Position numbers and translations under genes: made by a program | NCBI RefSeq assembly: GCF_004458765.1 | Contig: NZ_SPJX01000187.1 | Coordinates: forward strand, 372,001 to 436,000 | Direction of reading: 5' to 3' | DNA: 64,000 nucleotides | Origin: Microvirga pakistanensis | Lineage (GTDB): Bacteria > Pseudomonadota > Alphaproteobacteria > Rhizobiales > Beijerinckiaceae | The notes under the pieces: model-generated | Told to the model about the DNA's origin: nothing | The model's database searches: none | What the model saw: only the letters and a program-made list of their open reading frames with translations | Shown: positions 1 through 8,186 of the stretch, piece by piece | How the letters are laid out: the number at the start of each line of letters is the position of its first letter | How positions within the stretch are numbered: the stretch's first letter is position 1

Positions 1-846
1 TTGCTGAACGACCCCGTCTGTTTTTAGTCCCCAAGCAGATATGCCGTAGATTAGACAGCCGGTGAGATTGGCTTTCGTGAAAGTCGTTCCAATTAGAACT
101 GCTTTCGTCAGAGTTGCCTCGGTTAAGTTGGCACTAGTGAGGTCCGCCTCACTAAGGTCTGCCCTTCTGAGGATGGCTCTGCCGAGGCTGGCGTTGGTTA
201 AGTTCGCGGCGCGCAGGTCGGCCTCTGTAAAATCTGCTTCAATGAGATTGGCGCCACAGAGGTTTGCAGCCTTGAGCTGTGCATACCCAAAATCCGCCTT
301 CTGAAGGCGTGCATGACTGAGATTTGCGTTGCTGAGGTTCGCTCGGAGAAAAATTGCTCCACGTAAATCAGCATGACTTAAGTTTAGGCCAGAAAGATCA
401 GCTTCCCAGAACAGCACCCGTCCAAAGATCGCCTTTTTGAAAACCGCCCCACGGAGGTCCGCTTTCCTAAAATCGACTTCGTCAAGGATAGTGGAGTTAA
501 ACTTTGTTCTTCCGAGTTCTGTTGCGCTGAGGTTTGTCCCACAAAGGTATGATTGAGAGAGATCTGCTCTATAGAGATTTGCGTCCCGGAGACTCGCCCC
601 GCTAAGATTTGCCCCAACGAGACTTGCGTTATACATATGTGCGCCAAGGAGACGGGCTTGGCTTAGGTCGGACTTACAGAGGTTCGTGCCGCTGAGATTA
701 GCAACGTTAAGATTGGCCCCTCGAAGATCCGCCTGACAGAGGTTTGCCTCACTGAGATCTGGATTGACGTCAGGATTTTCATCACGCCACGCATTCCAAG
801 CCTCTACCCCCTGCTCAAGCCGAGCAACATGCTCCTCTTTGGCCAT
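1..846 (-). CDS. Pentapeptide-repeat protein, C-terminus cut by window edge
   Basis: The minus strand is open from an ATG at 846 to base 1 (282 codons), so the 3' end lies outside the window. After an N-terminal cap (MAKEEHVARLEQGVEAWNAW) there are about 40 tandem pentapeptides of the A(D/N)L-x-x type, such as ADLRGANLNVANLSG, which predict a right-handed quadrilateral beta-helix. The last visible residues (IYGISAWGLKTDG) leave the repeat pattern. From memory, proteins with this cap and this YGISAW exit continue into a TIR-like C-terminal domain; that part cannot be seen here. The function is unknown. Helix type and reading frame are clear. Confidence 0.9.
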   Translation of the reverse strand, partial: MAKEEHVARLEQGVEAWNAWRDENPDVNPDLSEANLCQADLRGANLNVANLSGTNLCKSDLSQARLLGAHMYNASLVGANLSGASLRDANLYRADLSQSYLCGTNLSATELGRTKFNSTILDEVDFRKADLRGAVFKKAIFGRVLFWEADLSGLNLSHADLRGAIFLRANLSNANLSHARLQKADFGYAQLKAANLCGANLIEADFTEADLRAANLTNASLGRAILRRADLSEADLTSANLTEATLTKAVLIGTTFTKANLTGCLIYGISAWGLKTDGVVQQ

Positions 847-1167
847 GGAAATCTCCGGATCCGATCTGGCTCATCCTGTGCTAAAGGCACGGGCTCAGCA
901 ACGGGACCGCTGTTCATTTCCCATCCAGAGTAAGGCACGATAGTGGGGTAGGGAGATCGGCCCGCGTCATGACCCGGCTGGGAAGTGGGTAACATTTCTT
1001 CGGCATTCGGTAGCAAACGCCACCGGAATTCTGTGGCCTCTTCCCGAGATGTTCTCCGGCCAATTCGGCTGGATTGCTCCAGAGCGCCTATCTGGTATTG
1101 CGTTCCGTTCCATGACCAGGCATCCAGCTCGGCGCGAGGATCGACCGACCACTTGAGGAGAATTCCA
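847..1167. other. Intergenic region between divergent genes
   Basis: These 321 bases separate the divergently transcribed pentapeptide-repeat and phosphotransferase genes and must hold both promoters. The phosphotransferase frame stays open back to 985, but the segment 985-1167 reads unlike the enzyme family. The strong ribosome site GAGGAG near 1155 marks the later start. No clear promoter boxes or repeats were recognised. Confidence 0.5.
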
Positions 1168-2004
1168 ATGGGCGCGCATGCCGCCTTGCCGGCGCTGGTC
1201 GGAGAGGTCCTGGGGGCGTGGAGCCTGACTCCTGACGGCTCTCTGATGACCACTCCTTCCAGTTGGGTTCTTCCGGTCAGGCATGAAGGTTCGCCCGCGA
1301 TGCTGAAGGTCGCGCGCATTCCCGACGAGCAGGCAGGCTACCGTCTCATGACGTGGTGGGAAGGCCATGGTGCCGCCAAGGTCTTCGCCTCGTCTGCGAG
1401 TGCCCTGCTCATGGAACGGGCCACAGGCGCCAGCGATCTCGCGCAGATGGCCTGGTCTGGCCAGGATGACGAAGCCTGCCGGATCCTGTGCGATACAGCG
1501 TCTACGTTGCATGCACTTCGGCGCCGTCCACTTCCGGAGTTGCACCCGTTGGAAATCTGGTTCCAGCCGCTCTTCCAGCTTGCCCCGGCACACACGGCAC
1601 TTGCGCCCGCAGCCGACATCGCGCGCCAGCTTCTGGCTGCTCCGAACGCCGTCGTTCCGCTCCACGGCGACCTGCACCACGAGAATGTCCTCGACTTCGG
1701 CGATCGAGGATGGTTGGCGATCGACCCACATGGGCTGTTAGGCGAACGAACGTTCGACTATGCCAACATTTTCACGAACCCCGATCTCAGCGATCCCAGC
1801 CGGCCGCTCGCCACTCTGCCAGGGCGCTTGGAAGCCCGGCTGGACGTTGTGATCAGCGCGACGGGGATCGAACCCCAACGGCTCCTTGCTTGGATCGTCG
1901 CGTGGACAGGGTTGTCGGCAGCTTGGTTCATAGACGACGGCGATGACAAGGGTGCTGCAACCGACTTCGCGATCAACGCAATGGCTCAGAGTCTGCTCAG
2001 GTAG
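1168..2004 (+). CDS. Aminoglycoside 6-phosphotransferase family protein (APH(6)/streptomycin 6-kinase-like)
   Basis: 278 aa from ATG 1168, preceded by GAGGAG at proper spacing. The family transfers phosphate from ATP to the 6-hydroxyl of streptomycin-type aminoglycosides in the cytoplasm. The Brenner-type catalytic loop LHGDLHHENVL and the metal-binding segment WLAIDPHGLLGERTFDYANI are both present, as is the upstream LKVARI strand carrying the ATP-contacting lysine. The next segment, FTNPDLSDP, is also typical of APH(6) proteins. The gene stands alone, with no integron or transposon beside it, so it is probably an intrinsic chromosomal enzyme. The actual substrate is unproven; hydroxyurea-type or other small-molecule kinases share this fold. 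Confidence 0.85.
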   Translation: MGAHAALPALVGEVLGAWSLTPDGSLMTTPSSWVLPVRHEGSPAMLKVARIPDEQAGYRLMTWWEGHGAAKVFASSASALLMERATGASDLAQMAWSGQDDEACRILCDTASTLHALRRRPLPELHPLEIWFQPLFQLAPAHTALAPAADIARQLLAAPNAVVPLHGDLHHENVLDFGDRGWLAIDPHGLLGERTFDYANIFTNPDLSDPSRPLATLPGRLEARLDVVISATGIEPQRLLAWIVAWTGLSAAWFIDDGDDKGAATDFAINAMAQSLLR

Positions 2005-2173
2005 CCAATCTACGAAAGGACACCTACCAAGACCAGCCGCGCTGAATCGCTCCTCCACCTATGGATCGCGATGGAGAACGCCGAGCGTACCCAAGCCAAC
2101 CGGGATATTCCAGGAGCTGCGGTACGTCTGTCGATCTTCTTGCTGCTGCGTTGACTGCCTGCGATAAGCCGCC

Positions 2174-2497
2174 ATGCCAATCTACTGGATGAAGGCCACA
2201 GACGTTTACCCGGACGGCGGCTATGATGAAACAAACTTCATGGCCTTTGACCCTGATGTTCTGTTCCCGCGGTTCCACATGACCGAAGAGGACGAGACCA
2301 TTGGGAGCGTCCACCTGATCCGAGGCGGGCCGCAGGACGGTCGCTGGCATTGGTCAATGACCGTATCTCTGCCCGGTCCCTACTATAGCGCACAGACGAG
2401 CGGGACAGAGGCCGCCAGGGGCGGGGCTGCCCGGAAGGTCATTGAGGCCTACCGGCACTATCTCTCGACGCGGCCGGAGCAGTACCCTCGGAACTAG
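2174..2497 (+). CDS. Small conserved-type hypothetical protein
   Basis: 107 aa starting MPIYWMKATDVYPDGGYDE. No signal peptide, membrane segment or known catalytic motif is visible. The middle (HLIRGGPQDGRWHWSMTVS) looks like a small beta-rich fold, and the C-terminus (KVIEAYRHYLSTRP) is helical. It is acidic and probably cytoplasmic. The stop codon overlaps the stop of the convergent gene below, which fits two real tightly packed genes. Function not recognised. Confidence 0.6.
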   Translation: MPIYWMKATDVYPDGGYDETNFMAFDPDVLFPRFHMTEEDETIGSVHLIRGGPQDGRWHWSMTVSLPGPYYSAQTSGTEAARGGAARKVIEAYRHYLSTRPEQYPRN

Positions 2498-2763
2498 CCC
2501 CGTTTCGTTGCCCGGATGTCCTGGAGCTTCTGGCAAACAGCCTTGATCTCCTCGGCAGCCTTCAGCCCTCGAATTCCGATCACACCGCGATCGATGGTCT
2601 TTCCATCCTGATCTTTCCGGCCGTTGAAGAAGGCATCCCGCTGCTCCTTGGACATGGCCAGGATGGCGCGGGCTTCGGTCTCGATCCGCCATTCCTCAGA
2701 CCAGGTGTTCACAAGCTGGCCGGTGAGCTCAGAGATAGCCGTGGTGTCGCGGGAGTAGGTCAT
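2494..2763 (-). CDS. Small helical hypothetical protein
   Basis: 89 aa starting MTYSRDTTAISELTGQLVNT. It is predicted to be almost entirely helical and charged, with no signal sequence or membrane segment. The segment ETEARAILAMSKEQRDAFF resembles small accessory-region proteins found near phage or plasmid genes, but no named family is claimed. It converges with the preceding plus-strand gene with a few bases of stop overlap. Function not recognised. Confidence 0.55.
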   Translation of the reverse strand: MTYSRDTTAISELTGQLVNTWSEEWRIETEARAILAMSKEQRDAFFNGRKDQDGKTIDRGVIGIRGLKAAEEIKAVCQKLQDIRATKRG

Positions 2764-2988
2764 GTCCCTGCATATGGCAGGGAAGGGTGAAGAGAGGGTT
2801 GAAGGGGCAGCTAATCTCCCGGCAGAGCGTCCCTATCAACCGCCTCTTATCGCGCATAAGGGCCTCCCGGCTGGCTCTATCGAGGATCATCAGATCTTCC
2901 CTTGGAAGAGCCCCGTGAATGCGCTTGGCAATCTCAGTGGACCGTTCTCCATCCGGATCCTCAATACAGGCTCGATCTAGACGTGACG

Positions 2989-3567
2989 CTACCGAACAGA
3001 GTACTGAGCAGGTCGCACAATCTCATAGGTGCAGGCGAAAGCGGCCGCTGCGATCCTGTAGGTGTCCTTCGTGTCATTGGGACTGCGGACAATTGCGTCG
3101 CCGGGGCGAGCAATCATAGGCTCACCCCAAGGCGCTTCGAACGTGAAGCTGCCCTCTACATCACGAACGATGAAATACAGCATCTCACCGCCGCGTGGCC
3201 GGTAGGCCCGATAGCCGTCAGCACCGGCCGGGCCGGTCGGTCCTTCGTAGCGCTCCTGGAACTTCGTCGCGGTGACCAAGATTTCCTCGTTACCTGTCTC
3301 AGGGCAGCGATTGCGCACGACCATGTCGCCATTTTGCGCCGGAGGGCTTTGCGTCTCCTTTCCCTCACCAGTAATGATCGTGACAACAATTTCACCGGGC
3401 CGGGCAGGGCGAACATCAACCGGTTTGGTCTTGCGGGCAACTCCCACCCGTCCTTCCAGCTGCGCTTGGGCAAACAATTCAGCGATGTTCTCGCGTTTAT
3501 CGGCGTGGGCTGGAGCGAGAGCAAACACCACCAGTCCAATGGATCCGATACACAGGCTTACACGCAT
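2989..3567 (-). CDS. Secreted hypothetical protein with signal peptide
   Basis: 192 aa from ATG 3567, with GGAGA just upstream. The frame runs back to 3732, but the inner start gives a clean Sec signal peptide (MRVSLCIGSIGLVVFALAPAHA, then DKREN), so it is preferred. The mature part is a mixed beta protein containing PGEIVVTIITGEGKE, a short collagen-like GPTGPAGADGYR stretch, and FTFEAPWGEPMIARPGDAIV, which hints at a cupin-like strand pattern near the end. It is probably periplasmic. The gene is isolated, with about 700 bp of noncoding DNA upstream. Function not recognised. Confidence 0.65.
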   Translation of the reverse strand: MRVSLCIGSIGLVVFALAPAHADKRENIAELFAQAQLEGRVGVARKTKPVDVRPARPGEIVVTIITGEGKETQSPPAQNGDMVVRNRCPETGNEEILVTATKFQERYEGPTGPAGADGYRAYRPRGGEMLYFIVRDVEGSFTFEAPWGEPMIARPGDAIVRSPNDTKDTYRIAAAAFACTYEIVRPAQYSVR

Positions 3568-4282
3568 GTCTGTCTCCACTGCTTTCAAGTTGAAGAAACA
3601 GAGGGATCCCTGTGAAATGCAGTATAATACAATAGGTGATCCCTTGCTCAAGCTATGTAACCAAAAGGGTTGGGGTTGAGCGAGTGAACAAACGATGCGG
3701 GTGGGATTTCTACAGCCGGTGGTCCTAAGCATCGGAGCTCAATGCCGCGCTTCTTCAACACGTTTGATGGTCATTGCTTCGCGGCCGATGAGGCGGGGCA
3801 GGGAGGGATGAAGGGAGGGTTGAGGCCAAGGTGCTGGATTCGCACTTCGCCTGTTAACTGTGGGGACAATTTCAGCGCTCTTTCAGGTCCCGATCCAAAG
3901 GGGGCCAGAGCCGGTGGGGGACTGTTCCAAAAAGCCAAGGGACTCAACAAGGCAACTTTGCCCCCAGCGCGATCCTAAGTTATTGACTTTTCGCGCCCAG
4001 GTAGTTCCGCCCCTGGGCACCACTCCTTTCCTTTGCGATCTCAAGCGATTGCAGCCAGGTGACGCTTCGATCCGCTCGTCTGTGCTGCCCAAACCAATCC
4101 TCGCATTGTCTAGAGCTGTTTCCACTTACATGGAATCGCCTCTTTTCTTTGATGGACCGCATTTCGACGGCGAGCCGGGTCCACGTCGCCGAAAAACGAT
4201 CTAGGAAGCCGAGGCCGCTGGGAGAATGCCGAGGGTGGCGATAAGGCAGTCGATCTTTCCAGGAAACGCTGGCCGACGGCTG
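3568..4282. other. Gene-poor spacer of about 715 bp
   Basis: No convincing gene was found; the open frames here are short and have no ribosome site or family resemblance. The stretch 4110-4204 begins TCTAGAGC and ends ACGATCTAG, with the phrase TTCCACTTACATGGAATC inside. This layout recalls the dispersed extragenic repeats of Rhizobiales, but only one copy is visible in the window. The promoter of the secreted protein should lie near 3570-3650. Confidence 0.4.
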
Positions 4283-5725
4283 CTATCGCCTGAGTCTCTT
4301 CGCTTGCGAATTGCTGTCAGGCAGCACGAACAGAACTGGGCTCTTGAGAATGGCCTCGATCCCCTGCGCGCTGTGGACCCGGAGATTGACACGGTCCCTG
4401 ATGACGGCTGCTCCCAGGGCGAAGACGATTCCTGCGACGGTGCCAACGATTACCTGGAGCAATCTGACTACGGAAGGGATGTTCGGTGGTTCAGCACGTT
4501 CGGCGAGGCGGATGCTGATCGTCCTCGTGTCGGATTGGGTATAGAGCCGAATCAGATCGACCCGTCGGCGGGACGCATCGAGACGTGTGTTGTAGGCTCT
4601 CTTGAACGCCTCGGCTTCGTCCGCTGCGGCACCGACTTGGGCGATGCGACGCAACTCGTCCTCCAAGTCCGCCGCGGCCTCGCCGAGCGAGGCTCTGGTC
4701 TCTTGAGCAAGACGCGTGTCAGGGTGCTCCGGGCCGAGCTCCATCTGCAAGGTCCGGACCTGTGTATCCGTGGCGTCCAGCTTTCGTCTGACATTGCGGA
4801 GCTGATCCAGCATCGTGTTGTACTTTGCCGGGCTGCCGAGACCCGAGTTGCTCGAAATGTTCGCAGGGAGCACCAGGGCAGGGGAAATTTGGCCAGAGGG
4901 AACTTGGCCAGAGGGAGCTTGCGCGGCCAGTTCGGACCGGGCTCGGGCCGCGAGACGCTGTCGGAGATTCCGTTCAACATCCGTCGCGACGGGTTCTGTT
5001 CTGTCCACCCGCAGGGAAGGCTGGCCGGAAGCTGTCGATGGGGCGCTTGGCCGTTCTGCCTGATCCTCCAGCACCGAACGGCGCTGAGCGGCAATCTCGG
5101 ATTGGGTGCGTATGAAGATCTCCTGGCGTAGGTCCAAGACCCGGCGCATGTTGAAGAGATCGACATAGTGGCGGCGATACTCGTCGATGATCGCATTGAC
5201 CGCCGTAGCCGCCAGCACGCGATCCTCGTCGGTCAGGGCGATCGTGATGTAATCCCCATTGCCCTCGACGAAGAGCGATCTGCTCCAACGCCTGACGAAT
5301 CTCTCCCGTCGGGACAGCACCGTCAGGATGCCCCATCGGTCGAGCGTCGCAAGGACCTGTTCTATTTTGTCGCGTAGGGCGGATGGTCGACGGGGTCGCT
5401 CATGGGGGCGAAGCTGGTCGACCACGGCCTCGATCACGGGGCGTGAACGGATCACGTTTGCGACGTCGCTCGCGATCTCGACGGCTGCACCGGGAAGCTC
5501 GATCTGATTGCGCAGCAATGGATGCTGGCTCCGCTCCACCACGATGCTGCCAGCGGCGGTATAGACGGGGGGAATGAGATAGCTCAAGGCAATCGAGGCG
5601 CTCGAAACAGCCAGGGCCGCTACAATGATGAACAGCCGCTGCCGGTAAAAGAAACCGGCCAGCTCGCTCAGCACCAACTTGGTCTGATCGCGGTGGAAGG
5701 CCCGTGGTTCGGTCCCTGTCAACAT
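4283..5725 (-). CDS. Wzz/GumC-like polysaccharide co-polymerase (second copy)
   Basis: 480 aa. Proteins of this type sit in the inner membrane, form a ring and set the chain length of Wzy-made polysaccharides. Visible parts are a cytoplasmic N-terminus, a first membrane helix around residues 32-52 (LFIIVAALAVSSASIALSYL) followed by the typical IPPVYTAAGSIVVE, a long periplasmic coiled-coil region, and a second membrane helix near 437-458. The C-terminus is short and basic, and no ATPase domain is fused. In-frame 15-bp repeats give PSGQVPSGQI near residue 275. It lies downstream of the main cluster, separated by the beta-helix gene and its terminator, so it is likely transcribed on its own. 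Confidence 0.85.
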   Translation of the reverse strand: MLTGTEPRAFHRDQTKLVLSELAGFFYRQRLFIIVAALAVSSASIALSYLIPPVYTAAGSIVVERSQHPLLRNQIELPGAAVEIASDVANVIRSRPVIEAVVDQLRPHERPRRPSALRDKIEQVLATLDRWGILTVLSRRERFVRRWSRSLFVEGNGDYITIALTDEDRVLAATAVNAIIDEYRRHYVDLFNMRRVLDLRQEIFIRTQSEIAAQRRSVLEDQAERPSAPSTASGQPSLRVDRTEPVATDVERNLRQRLAARARSELAAQAPSGQVPSGQISPALVLPANISSNSGLGSPAKYNTMLDQLRNVRRKLDATDTQVRTLQMELGPEHPDTRLAQETRASLGEAAADLEDELRRIAQVGAAADEAEAFKRAYNTRLDASRRRVDLIRLYTQSDTRTISIRLAERAEPPNIPSVVRLLQVIVGTVAGIVFALGAAVIRDRVNLRVHSAQGIEAILKSPVLFVLPDSNSQAKRLRR

Positions 5726-6030
5726 ATTCGCTCAGAGCCCGTGCCGCATTCAAGACTCCACGCCCACATGGCAAGGGCGGAGGCGGTGAAACCTGCAAGC
5801 GTCAATTGACTTACGCTCCCTTGTCAAAAAATGCCCGCCGTTCACCAGAAGACCGCATTACTCTACAGACCGGGTCGAGCAGAGAATATCCCCCTTTGTT
5901 GGTAGAGGATAATGGAGCTTGAAAAAGAAGAGAGCGGGAGGCGATCGTTTCGGATCGCCTCCCGCTCTGGGAGAGGAGTGTGCAGCGGATGCCGGTGCGG
6001 AGACGTGAGCGCTCCGCAGCCGTCGGCCGA
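5726..6030. other. Intergenic spacer with terminator
   Basis: About 305 bases lie between the second Wzz gene and the beta-helix gene. They hold the strong minus-strand terminator at 5920-5968 and, presumably, the promoter of the Wzz gene between 5726 and 5920. No further gene is supported. Confidence 0.5.
5920..5968 (-). terminator. Strong rho-independent terminator of the beta-helix gene
   Basis: A perfect 16-bp stem (5931-5946 with 5953-5968) closes a GTTTCG loop. On the minus strand it is followed by CTTCTTTTTC. It stands about 60 bases past the stop of the beta-helix/RTX gene and should separate that gene from the Wzz gene beyond. Confidence 0.85.
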
Positions 6031-7584
6031 TCAGATGACGTAGAAATCGGCAGCGCTGAGCTTCAGGCCCGTCTGCAGTTCGGCGAACTTGACGGCGGCC
6101 TTGGCGCCGGAACCGTCGACATCGTAAGAAAGCGCGCCGGTGCTGCTGTTGTAGATGATGCGATCATCCGCATCGAGGGCCTTCGTTCCGATGCGGAACT
6201 TGCCGGCAGCAAGGGTGCCCCAGCTGCCGAGCTGGGTCATCACGGAGTTCTCCAGGTAGATGAGATCCGCAGTGACGTCGAAGTCCGTGATCTTGTCGAC
6301 ATTGGAGGTGCCGAGAGCCGTGTTGAACACGAACACATCCGCGCCTGCTCCGCCGGTCAGGATATCGTTGCCGGCACCACCGCCCATCTTGTCGTTTCCG
6401 CCCAGGCCTTTGATCGCATCAGCACCGGAGGTGCCGACGAGCGTATCCTTGCCACTGGTCCCGTTGATGGTGTTGAGCGTCTCGGACGGCGTCGGCGGGG
6501 TAGGCTCAGGCGTGGGAGTAGGAGTGGGAGTGGGAGTGGGAGTCGGCTGAGGGGCAGGTTCAACGCCGCCCGTGATGATCCCCGCCTGCACCTTGCCCCA
6601 ATCGAGCGGAGCATTGCCGTCGGTGCGATTCTGCTGAATCGTGGGCTGAAGGTTTCCGCTGTCGACGGTGAGCCAGTTGGTCCGATCCATGCTGTTGCCG
6701 TCGAAGGTCACCCGACCGCTGTACCATGCCTCATGAGGGCCCGTAGCAGCCGTGACATCGATGAACCGATTCGACGAGACGCCCCGGAACCAGTTGTCCT
6801 CCACGGTGACCTGGTCCGCACCTATGACACGCAGTGCCTGCTGGCCGGAATTGTAGACCTCGTTGCCGATCACGCGGATGTTCACGGCTTCGAACTGTCC
6901 GGTGCCGGGACGCATGTACTCGAGGTCGGAGCTGCCACCGGCCTGGATAGCCCAGCGGGAATTGTCATGGAGGAGGTTGTACTCGATGGAAACGTTGCTC
7001 GATCCACCCTTGACGTGAATGCCTCCGCTGCCGATCACGCCAAAGATCTCGTTGTGAGAAATGACGCTGTTCGAAACCCCGACGAAATCGATGCCCTGTT
7101 CCATCGTGGAGCCGGAGATCGAATTGTTGGTGACGGTGATCTGGTCTCCCTGGCTCACCTTCAGGCTGTCACCGGCGCCCGCCCTGATGTCGTTGTTGCG
7201 AATGATGATGTTCGTCGGCAGGTTCGTCATCTGATTAGCCGACGAGAGATGGAGGGCGGCGTGCGCGCCATAGCCACCGACGATCTTGAAGCCGTCGATC
7301 GTGATGTAATCGGCCGCCTGTACCTTTACGGTTTCGAGGGTGTCCTGAACGGGGCGGATCTCCGCCTTGCCGCGGCCATCTGCCGAGACCAGCTCGATCG
7401 GAGCGCTCGCGGTGCCGCTCTTCTGGAACGCCACGTGCTCGTTGTAGACGCCGGCCTTCACCATGATCTTCGTGCCCGGCGTTGCGCGGTTCACGGCTTC
7501 TTGGATGGATCCGAGTGGTGCGGCTTCGGTTCCGGCAGCTCCAGCGCGACCGTTCGTGGCGACCCAGATGATGTTCGTAGCCAT
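6031..7584 (-). CDS. Secreted right-handed beta-helix protein with C-terminal RTX repeats
   Basis: 517 aa. Residues 1-335 start ATNIIWVATNGRAGAAGTEA and PLGSIQEAVNRATPGTKIMV, as in pectate-lyase-fold or NosD-like beta-helix proteins, with repeated N-x-I/V-I-x-N-x-I rungs. A Pro-Thr linker follows near 345-365. The C-terminal part has hemolysin-type calcium-binding nonapeptides (GLGGNDKMGGGAGNDILTGG, then AGADVFVF) and the serralysin-type end, which directs export by a type I ABC transporter without a cleaved signal. No type I exporter gene is in the window. Beside an exopolysaccharide operon, a role as polysaccharide lyase, epimerase or matrix binder is likely but unproven. AGAAGGA precedes the ATG, and a strong terminator follows the gene. 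Confidence 0.88.
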   Translation of the reverse strand: MATNIIWVATNGRAGAAGTEAAPLGSIQEAVNRATPGTKIMVKAGVYNEHVAFQKSGTASAPIELVSADGRGKAEIRPVQDTLETVKVQAADYITIDGFKIVGGYGAHAALHLSSANQMTNLPTNIIIRNNDIRAGAGDSLKVSQGDQITVTNNSISGSTMEQGIDFVGVSNSVISHNEIFGVIGSGGIHVKGGSSNVSIEYNLLHDNSRWAIQAGGSSDLEYMRPGTGQFEAVNIRVIGNEVYNSGQQALRVIGADQVTVEDNWFRGVSSNRFIDVTAATGPHEAWYSGRVTFDGNSMDRTNWLTVDSGNLQPTIQQNRTDGNAPLDWGKVQAGIITGGVEPAPQPTPTPTPTPTPTPEPTPPTPSETLNTINGTSGKDTLVGTSGADAIKGLGGNDKMGGGAGNDILTGGAGADVFVFNTALGTSNVDKITDFDVTADLIYLENSVMTQLGSWGTLAAGKFRIGTKALDADDRIIYNSSTGALSYDVDGSGAKAAVKFAELQTGLKLSAADFYVI

Positions 7585-8186
7585 ATGAAATCCTTCTGAA
7601 AATGTTTAGGAAAATAATCGAGTTTGAATGTAAGTGTCCGCTCCCGGCATCCGGACTGATTGAGACCGGGTTGGACATTGGACAGCTATCTGCCGAAACG
7701 CAGGCACAGAGCTGCTCAGCTCTGAGAAGAGTCAGAGCAAAGCCGAAATATCATGGATAGATGAGCAACAAAGGCAGCCTTCTGCTCAAGAAGCAGGAAG
7801 CTTTGTGCTTACCTTAAGGAACGATGATGCTGGCCCGTGAAAGGCAATGCGAAGATGATTGCCATTCGGGCAGGTGCGAAAATGATGATCTAAGGGAATG
7901 TCGTCATGGTTAGGCCCCTGCAATTCTTTTATTTTTGATTCTGTAACAATGGGTCGGATAGATGGTGGCAAATTGTGACCAGATAATGGCGGCTCGAGCG
8001 TTGGTATTACACCAAAGGTATTAAAGATTATCTTCTTATGTGGTGCGCGGCGTCAGAAAAAGTCATTCCGCCCGCGATCGGCATCGATCAAGACATTGCC
8101 ATTCCGGCAGGAAGAGGGCCGCATCTCGTTCGTGCATAACAGTGCACGCGCGGGTTCGCCGAGCGAGGGCATTCTCCTGAAGGTTC
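7585..8186. other. Noncoding spacer between methyltransferase and beta-helix genes
   Basis: About 600 bases with lower GC than the neighbours, especially 7690-8050. No supported gene was found. The spacer probably holds the promoter of the beta-helix/RTX gene on the minus strand. It also marks the end of the 16-gene polysaccharide operon. No clear hairpin with a T-tract was seen directly after the methyltransferase stop. Confidence 0.45.

Noticed and set aside
1..846. Short periodic repeats resembling a CRISPR array
   Set aside because: The 15-base period codes pentapeptides in one frame; there are no constant repeats with unique spacers.
3742..4204. Small plus-strand frames in the spacer before the second Wzz gene
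   Set aside because: No ribosome sites, no family resemblance and repeat-like DNA at the right end.
6505..6545. GGGAGT/GGGAGTA microsatellite
   Set aside because: It codes the Pro-Thr linker of the beta-helix protein, a usual linker.
5980..7599. 539-codon plus-strand frame opposite the beta-helix gene
   Set aside because: The minus strand encodes a clear beta-helix/RTX protein; the plus frame has no known motif.
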